Source: a virus. Taken from it: a stretch of DNA of 55,005 nt. The stretch is taken from positions 1 to 55,005 of IMG/VR virus record IMGVR_UViG_3300031539_000039. The stretch is one strand, 5' to 3'. Under the pieces are notes generated by a model. The model saw only the letters and a list, made by a program, of their open reading frames with translations, did no database searches and was not told the DNA's origin. The position numbers were made by a program, and so were the translations under genes. This document shows, one piece after another, positions 47,700 to 54,254 of the stretch (positions within the stretch are counted from its first letter, which is position 1; each line of letters begins with the position of its first letter).

Positions 47700-47852
47700 C
47701 TACTCCTCAGCCTCCTCAGTTTCTAAATCTTTAAGGAGACTTAGTAAGACGGCCTTGATGTCCTCATTCGTTTCCAGTTCGGATTCACAATATAAGCCCC
47801 ATTTTAGAGTTTGCTGATCTTCAGTGAGAGTTTTGTCTTCCTTCCACTTCAT
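47700..47852 (-). CDS. Small acidic protein
   Basis: 50 residues, MKWKEDKTLTEDQQTLKWG through a helical end LLSLLKDLETEEAEE. The ATG overlaps the stop of the 47852 gene by one base, with GGAGGCTGA about 6 bases before it. No motif recognised. Not visible to routine size cut-offs. Confidence 0.5.
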   Translation of the reverse strand: MKWKEDKTLTEDQQTLKWGLYCESELETNEDIKAVLLSLLKDLETEEAEE

Positions 47853-48340
47853 CAGCTCTCAGCCTCCCTCCGGATGAAGGGCAAGGCAGGAGGCCCCCCC
47901 GTGGCGATTGTTTCCACTATGTGCTCCCTGACCGTCGGCTCCCGGCCGTCGGGCAGCATCATAACCATATGGTCGCTGAACTCCTCGACGGCGCCGCTGA
48001 TGCCCATGATCACGGCGTAGAGTCTGTGTTCCAAGTAGTCGTGGAAGAACCGCCAGCTCGTGGACTCCAGGTACTTGTTACCACTCTTCTGCTTCACATA
48101 GATCTTGGGGACCTCGAACCGGAAATGGAAGACCTTGACGTCGCCGCCGCTACGGTCCACCACCTCGAAGGCGAGTATGTCTCGACCGCCCTTGGTCGCC
48201 CAGGCCCGGGTGTCGATGCCTGCCTCGACGAGCAGGCCCTCGATCATGCCTCTGAGCCTGAGTTGACCGAGCTTGCTTCCACGGCCGGGGAGCCTCCTCA
48301 GCTGCTGCTTGGTAAGTATGATCCTGTGATCCTGGCTCAT
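47852..48340 (-). CDS. Uncharacterised alpha/beta protein
   Basis: 162 residues starting MSQDHRIILTKQQLRRLPGRG. GGRDILAFEVVDRSGGDVKVFHFRFEVPKI is strand-rich and a helical end follows (REHIVETIATGG). No catalytic motif recognised. It lies in the early operon between a Cys-rich gene and a small acidic gene, overlapping both. Confidence 0.5.
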   Translation of the reverse strand: MSQDHRIILTKQQLRRLPGRGSKLGQLRLRGMIEGLLVEAGIDTRAWATKGGRDILAFEVVDRSGGDVKVFHFRFEVPKIYVKQKSGNKYLESTSWRFFHDYLEHRLYAVIMGISGAVEEFSDHMVMMLPDGREPTVREHIVETIATGGPPALPFIRREAES

Positions 48341-48621
48341 AGCTTCTCCTCCTTTTCCTTACGGTACATAGCGTCCAGCCGTTTCAGGCCGTGGGAGTGG
48401 TAAGAGGCTTTATGGTACTGGCATAGCGGGATCACGAGAATGTCGCCTTTATCTCTGAGGTTTGGTGGGTAGTAGGCGGTTGGGTATGCGGGGCGGCCGC
48501 AGAGTAGGCATAGCTTCTCACCGTAACGCCAGGGTCCAGCATACTTTTCGTGTATTTTGAAGCCTATCTGGCTCGAGGCGACTATATCCTCCTTTGTCTC
48601 TGGGGCTGTGTTTTTATTCAT
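48337..48621 (-). CDS. HNH-like or zinc-knuckle protein
   Basis: 94 residues with KLCLLCGRPAYPTAYYPP and LVIPLCQYHKASYHSHG. The Cx2C...Cx2H arrangement resembles HNH-type zinc folds, but the catalytic His pattern is not clear. It overlaps the 48614 gene by 8 bases. Confidence 0.5.
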   Translation of the reverse strand: MNKNTAPETKEDIVASSQIGFKIHEKYAGPWRYGEKLCLLCGRPAYPTAYYPPNLRDKGDILVIPLCQYHKASYHSHGLKRLDAMYRKEKEEKL

Positions 48622-48877
48622 TTTTGGTGTACTCTTCTATCTTGTATGCTTTCTTGCAATGTCCACACCGGTACTTCATGTAGTTCTCCTCCCAGCCCCG
48701 CAGATGTTGGTTGGTAGTCTCGCCGCAGTCGGGGCACTTAGGAGTTATTTTCTGCTCCTCCGTGTAGGGATTCAAGTTGCCACATTTCTGGCAGACATAT
48801 TTACCGTCCCGGAGAAAGTGGCGCACCATCATATCGCATTCCGGGCAATATAGGTACTCAGTTTCCTTAGCGGTCAT
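48614..48877 (-). CDS. Double zinc-ribbon protein
   Basis: 87 residues from the ATG at 48877, which overlaps the stop of the previous gene. Two ribbons: YCPECDMMVRHFLRDGKYVCQKCG and KCPDCGE...YRCGHCKKAY. TFIIS/TFB-like ribbons of this kind bind nucleic acid or polymerase. It follows the annealing-protein gene and may belong to the same process. Confidence 0.6.
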   Translation of the reverse strand: MTAKETEYLYCPECDMMVRHFLRDGKYVCQKCGNLNPYTEEQKITPKCPDCGETTNQHLRGWEENYMKYRCGHCKKAYKIEEYTKNE

Positions 48878-49776
48878 CAGCCTATCACGTCTTTTTTGTT
48901 GAGCCGCCAAACGTTATTGCGTCTGACGAAGCTGACTGCAAGCAGAACGCCGTCTACATCCGGCATGACCTCCGCCGGAATTGCCTTCACGGGTTTCACG
49001 GTGATCTTCACGTTGTCCGACTTCACCTCCCAATCAGCCACATTGAATCCGGCATGCTTCATCCAGTTCTCAGTCATCTCCTTGGCTTGGCCCCATGAAT
49101 CCTCGGCCCGGTTCAACTCATCAGTGAGCAACCAGTCCGGTATCCTGAGCTCAGCGGGCTTCACGAAGTCCACGATTTTGACGTCTGTGTCTACCTTTTT
49201 TCTTGGCGTGGTTTCAATGTCGGTGTCGTCAGCATAGACTAGCCCCATCTCCTCAGCACTCACCTCGGCGCTTCCCACATAGTTGCTCACGGCCCTGTTC
49301 CAAGCCCGAGTCTTCGCGGTCCCCAAGCAGCGATGATACCATTTCGGTGACAGGTTGTTTGTCATGGCGAGCTCGGAGATTGTGCAGGCTCCCTCACCCC
49401 ATGCATATCGGCCTGAGTCGATGTTGATCACCCGTACCTTGGCTTCGAACCCGAAGATGTCGGTGGTGAAGATCTCAGTTTTTTCTCGTCTTCTCACGAA
49501 GTGCTTGAAAGTGTATTCGACTGGTTCTTCCTCGAGAATCTTTGTGATCTCCGGCTTATCATCGCTTAGGAAGAAACCCTGGTGTAGTTTTGCAAAGCCG
49601 GACCGGCACGTGTATTGCCGGTTCCCATCGATAACGTAGTCTTTCCCCTCGACCATCAAGGTTTTCTTTACTTGGGCCACGTAGTTCGTAAGCTTGGTGA
49701 GTTCCTCGATAGGCATCATCGGGATAGCGAGCGCCAGCTTGTCAGTGTTTGCTAGGGACTTGTCCTCATCAACCAT
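48877..49776 (-). CDS. Single-strand annealing/recombination-like protein
   Basis: 299 residues. Residues 30-190 resemble phage proteins with the segment WYHRCLGTAKTRAWNRAVSNYVGSAEVSAEEM, the TRA-x-NRA...G-EVSAEE pattern found in Rad52/ERF-like and related annealing proteins. It would pair single strands during replication or recombination. The C-terminal third is a separate domain (DVKIVDFVKPAELRIP onward). It is the largest protein of the early operon. Confidence 0.6.
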   Translation of the reverse strand: MVDEDKSLANTDKLALAIPMMPIEELTKLTNYVAQVKKTLMVEGKDYVIDGNRQYTCRSGFAKLHQGFFLSDDKPEITKILEEEPVEYTFKHFVRRREKTEIFTTDIFGFEAKVRVINIDSGRYAWGEGACTISELAMTNNLSPKWYHRCLGTAKTRAWNRAVSNYVGSAEVSAEEMGLVYADDTDIETTPRKKVDTDVKIVDFVKPAELRIPDWLLTDELNRAEDSWGQAKEMTENWMKHAGFNVADWEVKSDNVKITVKPVKAIPAEVMPDVDGVLLAVSFVRRNNVWRLNKKDVIG

Positions 49777-49879
49777 TGTTGTTAGCCTCCCTCTTGCTCC
49801 TTTTAACAGCCTTCCTCAAGGCATTGCGAGCATCCAGCCGAAGCCACCACTCCTCCGAATAGGGTTTAGGGTTGCTCAT
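49769..49879 (-). CDS. 36-residue basic peptide
   Basis: MSNPKPYSEEWWLRLDARN and a basic helix (ALRKAVKRSKREA). The ATG lies 1 base from the stop of the 49879 gene, with AGGAAGG upstream, and its stop overlaps the start region of the annealing-protein gene. A small partner protein is possible; no family recognised. Confidence 0.45.
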   Translation of the reverse strand: MSNPKPYSEEWWLRLDARNALRKAVKRSKREANNNG

Positions 49880-50127
49880 CAGCCTTCCTCCTGGTATTCG
49901 TCGAGCTTCTTCGGAATGGCTGGCTTGAACTCAACGATGACGTCGTCCCCGGGCTCCGCGGTTCTGTAGAAGTCCTGGGCGCCCTCCTCGATGACCAGCC
50001 TTATCCTCCTGTAGAGGGGCTCACCCTTCTTACCCACGGTGTGGACGAGGGTGGTCTTGTATGTGATTCCCAGCTCTACGTCGTCGTAGAGCCGGGTCTT
50101 CCCCTTAGTCTTCAGCAGTTCCTTCAT
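49879..50127 (-). CDS. Small beta-rich protein, unknown
   Basis: 82 residues, strand-rich (TRLYDDVELGITYKTTLVHTVG, DDVIVEFKPAIPKKL). It could be a small OB- or Sm-like fold, perhaps binding single-stranded DNA beside the annealing protein. That is speculative. Coupled on both sides. Confidence 0.45.
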   Translation of the reverse strand: MKELLKTKGKTRLYDDVELGITYKTTLVHTVGKKGEPLYRRIRLVIEEGAQDFYRTAEPGDDVIVEFKPAIPKKLDEYQEEG

Positions 50128-50423
50128 ACTTGCTTGGCCTCCTCTGGCGTCTGTTCGGATTTATAATAGCCTGAGATATTGTTGTAGCTAATCTCAACCT
50201 CAAACCCACGGCAAGCAGCTATTTCCTTCAGATGTTGTTCGAGGTAAGGATGAGTGCCAGTGAGTTGTACCTGAATTGCTGAATGTTGAGGTGTTTTTCC
50301 CATATTCCAACCTCCAGATAGATGAGACTCTAAAACGGGACGAAGGCACTGGAACTCATAGCAATCTACAGGCATCTTAAATCTATCAATTCCGAGAAGC
50401 TTACGAAGTCGTTTCACTACCAC
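50124..50423 (-). CDS. Small alpha/beta protein, unknown
   Basis: 99 residues with a basic N-terminus (MVVKRLRKLLGIDRFKMPVD) and HPYLEQHLKEIAACRGFEVEISYNN. No motif recognised. It abuts the winged-helix gene by a one-base overlap. Confidence 0.45.
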   Translation of the reverse strand: MVVKRLRKLLGIDRFKMPVDCYEFQCLRPVLESHLSGGWNMGKTPQHSAIQVQLTGTHPYLEQHLKEIAACRGFEVEISYNNISGYYKSEQTPEEAKQV

Positions 50424-50932
50424 TACTCCTCAGCCTCCTCGGCGGCTTCCCATGCATCCCTGACGATGCTGAAGATGGCTTCCTTAAGCGGGTGGGTTAT
50501 GTGTATGCCTTTCTCGGTCTGTATGATGCGCTCCATCTCCTCGATCAGTGTCTCAAGCGCCAAAGAGTGGGGGTCATCCTTGTCTTCATTTTTTCCATAT
50601 TCCTTCTTCAGCTTCTTGATGAACCTCTGATAGACTGTTTCTCTGAAGTTTTGCTCGGTATCGTCTGTCGGGCTGTAGACCCGGTGGTGCCCGCCTTTGC
50701 CTGTCTTCTCTATGTAGGTTAGGAGCCCCTCGTCGGCCATGTAGTTGAGGAAGTTGATCACCGATGCCCGGCTCACGGCAACATCGCCGCCCACATCCTG
50801 TAGGTGCTGGTGAGCCTCTCTGCTGATCATGGGTTTCTTGGCGGTCCATAAGTGGCGCATGATCTCAGCCTGCCAGGGCTTGAGCACGCACAGCAGACCG
50901 TTCTGGGCTAAGTCGAATTTAAGAGTGCTCAT
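50423..50932 (-). CDS. Winged-helix regulator (BlaI/MecI-like)
   Basis: 169 residues. WQAEIMRHLWTAKKPMISREAHQHLQ, then SRASVINFLNYMADEGLLTYIEKTGKGGHHRVY, is a winged helix of the penicillinase-repressor type with the wing after GGHH. The C-terminal 90 residues are helical and probably dimerise. A viral transcription regulator is the simplest reading. It overlaps the 50929 gene by 4 bases. Confidence 0.65.
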   Translation of the reverse strand: MSTLKFDLAQNGLLCVLKPWQAEIMRHLWTAKKPMISREAHQHLQDVGGDVAVSRASVINFLNYMADEGLLTYIEKTGKGGHHRVYSPTDDTEQNFRETVYQRFIKKLKKEYGKNEDKDDPHSLALETLIEEMERIIQTEKGIHITHPLKEAIFSIVRDAWEAAEEAEE

Positions 50933-51237
50933 GACTCCTCAGCCTCCTTCCTGCTTGCCTCGAGGCCTGCCCAGCACACGGGTCCTATCCCACGATCCAC
51001 GCTCTCCGCGACCCTAAGCAGACGACCGCAGACACGGCACCGGGAGGACCCCGACGGATCATCGATAACAGTTCTACGGCTCCTCTCCTTAGCCTCCTCA
51101 TGAAGACACTTCAAGCAGATGTTCTGGTGGCCGTGGGCGCTGGTCTTGTTCTTCGCGAAGGTGCCGAGGTCATCCTCGGTAAGCGCCTCGAGGCCGCACA
51201 CCCGGCAGACTCTTAGCGGCTTAATATCTTGGCTCAT
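50929..51237 (-). CDS. Double zinc-knuckle protein (DUF6011-like end)
   Basis: 102 residues. Knuckle 1: RVCRVCGLEALT...ICLKCLHEE. Knuckle 2: SRCRVCGRLLRVAESVDRG, IGPVCW, which is the C-x2-C-G-R-x-L...S...G-I-G-P-x-C pattern of DUF6011-type proteins in phages. Second gene of the early operon, right after the RHH regulator. Confidence 0.6.
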   Translation of the reverse strand: MSQDIKPLRVCRVCGLEALTEDDLGTFAKNKTSAHGHQNICLKCLHEEAKERSRRTVIDDPSGSSRCRVCGRLLRVAESVDRGIGPVCWAGLEASRKEAEES

Positions 51238-51410
51238 TTTCCTTTTATCTCCTCCCCGCTTCCTGCGGGGCTGTCCGGATACATTGTCCCGAGCATCTTA
51301 CGGAGTAAGTCAGGCATACTGAGACCCTCAGCCTTAGCTATGCCCTGAATCCGATCATACAGTGCGTCGGGCACGGTGACTTGTTTAAAGCCTGGTTTTG
51401 GCGTTTTCAT
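51234..51410 (-). CDS. Ribbon-helix-helix (CopG/Arc-type) regulator
   Basis: 58 residues: FKQVTVPDALYDRIQGIAKAEGLSMPDLLRKML is the strand-helix-helix of RHH repressors, where the strand VTVP enters the DNA groove. First gene of the early operon behind a TATA box and the box ATTGTTACCCGTACC. The same box precedes the zinc-ribbon/Toprim operon, so it probably represses itself and that operon. A CCCCGC/GCGGGG hairpin sits at 51256-51272 near its end. Confidence 0.7.
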   Translation of the reverse strand: MKTPKPGFKQVTVPDALYDRIQGIAKAEGLSMPDLLRKMLGTMYPDSPAGSGEEIKGK

Positions 51411-51422
51411 CACCGATAAATT

Positions 51423-51446
51423 GGTACGGGTAACAATTATTTAAAA
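51423..51446 (-). promoter_or_regulatory. Early promoter: TATA box plus operator box
   Basis: Minus-strand TTTTAAATAATTG followed by ATTGTTACCCGTACC. The distance from TATA to the ATG at 51410 is about 26-30 bases. The 15-base operator is identical to that at 42205-42219. Confidence 0.65.
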
Positions 51447-51470
51447 CCACCTATTCATAAAATATGGTGG

Positions 51471-51488
51471 GTAATTACGCCCTTTATT
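51471..51488. repeat. 18-bp element shared with 33467-33484
   Basis: GTAATTACGCCCTTTATT, 25-35 bases upstream of the early TATA box. As at 33467, minus-strand AGGTGGT follows after 18 bases. Here CCACC and GGTGG also form an inverted repeat within the spacer. The gap 51411-51545 holds no gene. Confidence 0.65.
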
Positions 51489-51545
51489 ATTTATTGTCTG
51501 TTGGGGCGTGACAAAAAGCCCCCTGACGCGTAGGTGAATAAAACT

Positions 51546-52547
51546 TTAGGATGGGGTAAGACTCATCCATGCGGCGTCCCCGCTGTCCCCGCCTTCCAGC
51601 ATGGCCTCTGTGAGGATCAAGTCGTCGAACTCTATATATCCGGCGCTGCCATAATTCACGATGCCGTGGGCGCAGTCATCCGTTATGACCCCTTTCGTGT
51701 ATTCGCTTGTTCTACCTACCTTGTGCAACGTGTCGCCGATGTTGGCCTCATGGATGTCCACATCGACGGGGATCCACCCCGTCTCCACTATGTTTCTTGC
51801 CTTGCAGAAGAAGCTCGCCAGATCAGAGCCAGCGAAGCCCAAACCAACGAACCCTGAGAAGTCCTCGACGCCATGAATCGCAAGTTTATAATCCACTGTG
51901 GGCTCCGCCACGGCGAAGTCTATCTTATTCTCACCCTCTACGAAGGTTGTGAATCTGCTCTGTCTACCTGCCAGTCGCGAGGTCGTGTTCAAGCCTGCCA
52001 CCACACTACGTGCGAGGGGGCAGTCACTAATGCCACCGTAAAGTTGCTTGTGCCACAGATACTCGGCGACCTGATCAGCGGGGAGATGTCCATCATCATG
52101 ACGACCAGGCTGAACTATTCTCTTCTCAAGGCTACCCGGGTTCGCTGGGTTCGATGCGAACACATGAGAATTACTTCCAAGAGCGACAGTATCCTTCTCA
52201 AAGTACCATCCAAGGGTGCCGGCGGTGATCGCCCAGTTCCCTATGCTTATCCCCGCCTCTAGGGGGCGCACCCTCTCCGTGTAGGCCTTCGGGGACGCCA
52301 TCAAGGGCGGTATAACCATCTCCCCGATGACAACCACGTCAGTCGCGACACCCTCAATTTCAGACGGTATCACATCGACAAGGGACAAGGCTGAAAGGGG
52401 CAGCTTCTCCACGACGTAGACTCTGAACACCTCCTCCTTAACGACGCGACCATCCCTGAAGCGGCTTCTCAGCTTCTTAGAGTAACCCTGAACGTTCCTC
52501 CTCCACTTTACCTTTTTCCACAGGTTTTCAAGTTTCAAAGCCTTCAT
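51546..52547 (-). CDS. Trypsin-fold serine protease
   Basis: 333 residues from the ATG at 52547; the open frame beyond it crosses the promoter and is not real. The catalytic triad is visible: H128 in LGSNSHVFA, D210 in KIDFAVAEP and S322 in EGGDSGDAA. No signal peptide or membrane anchor is seen, so it may act inside the cell or be packaged. It stands alone on the minus strand, sharing a divergent promoter with the rightward operon. It could process virion or modified precursor proteins. Confidence 0.75.
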   Translation of the reverse strand: MKALKLENLWKKVKWRRNVQGYSKKLRSRFRDGRVVKEEVFRVYVVEKLPLSALSLVDVIPSEIEGVATDVVVIGEMVIPPLMASPKAYTERVRPLEAGISIGNWAITAGTLGWYFEKDTVALGSNSHVFASNPANPGSLEKRIVQPGRHDDGHLPADQVAEYLWHKQLYGGISDCPLARSVVAGLNTTSRLAGRQSRFTTFVEGENKIDFAVAEPTVDYKLAIHGVEDFSGFVGLGFAGSDLASFFCKARNIVETGWIPVDVDIHEANIGDTLHKVGRTSEYTKGVITDDCAHGIVNYGSAGYIEFDDLILTEAMLEGGDSGDAAWMSLTPS

Positions 52548-52578
52548 TCCTCCCGATTCATATGGAGGGGTGTTGGAC

Positions 52579-52590
52579 AATATATATAAA
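52579..52590. promoter_or_regulatory. Bidirectional TATA element
   Basis: AATATATATAAA is nearly symmetric and is the only TATA box in the gap between two divergent genes. Leftward it gives an RNA start near 52558, 11 bases before ATG 52547 with GGGAGG between. Rightward it gives a start near 52611, just ahead of ATG 52620. Confidence 0.6.
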
Positions 52591-52607
52591 ACAAGCCCAC
52601 CGCGTAG

Positions 52608-52949
52608 ATGACGGTGACGATGAATAACAAAAAGGTTATAGTGGTCGCTCTCATAGCGACGCTTCTCGGCGGAGTCATGGGCGGAGTCTTTGCGCAGCAT
52701 CAAAGGGCTGTGAAGATCAACGAACTTAAGGGAGAACTTGAAGAAACGGCTGATACATGTAGGCAGTACGGTGAGAGAATAGCAGAACTTGAGAATGCCA
52801 TAGACGTCATAGTGATGGAGAGGACGATGTACATCGAGTTGTCGTTCGCGGAGATCCAGAGGCTTAGAGTGGAACTCGAAGCCACGAAGCAGCTCCTCGC
52901 CGATTTAAACCAGACATCCTACCCTTGTTTTTATAACGTTACGAAATAG
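52608..52949 (+). CDS. Membrane-anchored coiled-coil protein
   Basis: 113 residues from ATG 52608; ATG 52620 is more likely from promoter spacing. One N-terminal membrane segment (VIVVALIATLLGGVMGGVFA) is followed by a long coiled coil (KINELKGELEETADTCRQY, IQRLRVELEATKQLLADL). The form is that of phage spanins, Rz-like or sensor stalks, with the coil outside the membrane. First gene of the rightward operon, 18 bases before the radical SAM gene. Confidence 0.6.
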   Translation: MTVTMNNKKVIVVALIATLLGGVMGGVFAQHQRAVKINELKGELEETADTCRQYGERIAELENAIDVIVMERTMYIELSFAEIQRLRVELEATKQLLADLNQTSYPCFYNVTK

Positions 52950-52967
52950 CGTATAGTAGGTGATAAT

Positions 52968-54254
52968 ATGACAATCCTCATCATACCAACAGAGCACTGT
53001 CAATTCCGGTGTACCTATTGCTTCGAACCAGACTCGTTGAGGCACAAAGAAGAATATCTTGAACCAGATATTACCGCTGTTCAGCGATCTTTAGACAAAC
53101 TATGGGGAGATTCCTATCAGGGCAGTGATATTGGCATACATGGCGGTGAATGTACGACGTTACGCCCACGGGAGTTAGAGCCCTACCTGAAAATGATTTT
53201 CGACAAAATCGGGCACACAGGTATTACTACGAATGGCTATAACATTGATGATGGTTACATTCAATTATTTAAGAAATACAAAACATATGTTGGGATAAGT
53301 TGTGACGGCCCTGAAGCATTGAATACTTTACGTGGTCCGAATCCACAAGATGCAAATGGAACCAAAGGATATAATCGTAAGTTGAAAAAGATTCTTCGAA
53401 AGTTACGGAAGGCTAGAATCGATGTCAGCATGATGTGTATCCTACATACTGAGAATGCTGGGAATGAAGATAAACTAGATCAACTGAAAGAATGGGTGGT
53501 ATGGCTCTCCGATATGGGCATCACCGGCGGACGATTTAACCCACTATATGCTATGCCCTGGCAGTCGAAGTATCAACTAGATAACGATCAACTGTTAACT
53601 GCTTGGAAGGAATTAACCAACTTAACTTTTGACTACAGCCTTCGATGGAACCCAATCAGAGAGATGGAAGACAGCCTACTAGGATTCTCGGTCTCACCAT
53701 GCACATTCGGTCAATGTGACAATTTCCAGACCAGTACTATCAGCATTCTGCCTGACGGTACAATTAGCAATTGTGATCGTACATTTGAATATGGATTACA
53801 TTTGCGAAGTGAAACTGATTTATGTAGCGGTAGGTACCAGGCGCTGATAACAGATCAATGTAAAGACTGTAAGTATTGGAACTTGTGCAATGGTGGATGC
53901 CCAAGTGAAGGTGTCGATGGAGACTGGCGGAACAAGAGCAGATTCTGCGAAGCATACTACGGCTTATATGAGTACGTTGGACAAAAAATAAAGGGATTGT
54001 TTCCAAACGTTATGCTAGTTACCGAGAGCACTGAGCGAGAGCCATTCAAGTTGATGTCCTACCGTTACTCATCGAAGCCGTCGGTTTATGGAGCTGCGCC
54101 ATTAGTTGAAAATTGTCCACCGACCCCATCAACTCAACAGGTAGGGTATCGTCCCCATGGAGACCACTATGATGAGACGCAACGGATACTACAACCTGAG
54201 CAGCGCATTAATCGCCCGCACGGAGATCACTATGACGAGGCGTTACGAAGATGA
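52968..54254 (+). CDS. Radical SAM/SPASM peptide maturase with C-terminal PHGDH repeats
   Basis: 428 residues. C11-C15-C18 in EHCQFRCTYCFEP bind the radical SAM cluster, and GIHGGECT is the barrel region. The SPASM part has C-D-R...G at about 265, then CKDCKYWNLCNGGCPSEG and a last Cys, holding auxiliary Fe-S clusters. These enzymes modify peptides (for example by thioether, C-C or epimerisation chemistry). The last 50 residues carry PHGDHYDE twice, matching PHGDHSN in the repeat protein at 3661. GGTGAT lies before the ATG. ATGA overlap links it to the DUF483-like gene. Confidence 0.8.
   Translation: MTILIIPTEHCQFRCTYCFEPDSLRHKEEYLEPDITAVQRSLDKLWGDSYQGSDIGIHGGECTTLRPRELEPYLKMIFDKIGHTGITTNGYNIDDGYIQLFKKYKTYVGISCDGPEALNTLRGPNPQDANGTKGYNRKLKKILRKLRKARIDVSMMCILHTENAGNEDKLDQLKEWVVWLSDMGITGGRFNPLYAMPWQSKYQLDNDQLLTAWKELTNLTFDYSLRWNPIREMEDSLLGFSVSPCTFGQCDNFQTSTISILPDGTISNCDRTFEYGLHLRSETDLCSGRYQALITDQCKDCKYWNLCNGGCPSEGVDGDWRNKSRFCEAYYGLYEYVGQKIKGLFPNVMLVTESTEREPFKLMSYRYSSKPSVYGAAPLVENCPPTPSTQQVGYRPHGDHYDETQRILQPEQRINRPHGDHYDEALRR

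Noticed and set aside
52548-52703. Longer N-terminus of the serine protease
   Set aside because: It would cross the TATA element and the start of the divergent gene; the ATG at 52547 has GGGAGG just before it and fits promoter spacing.
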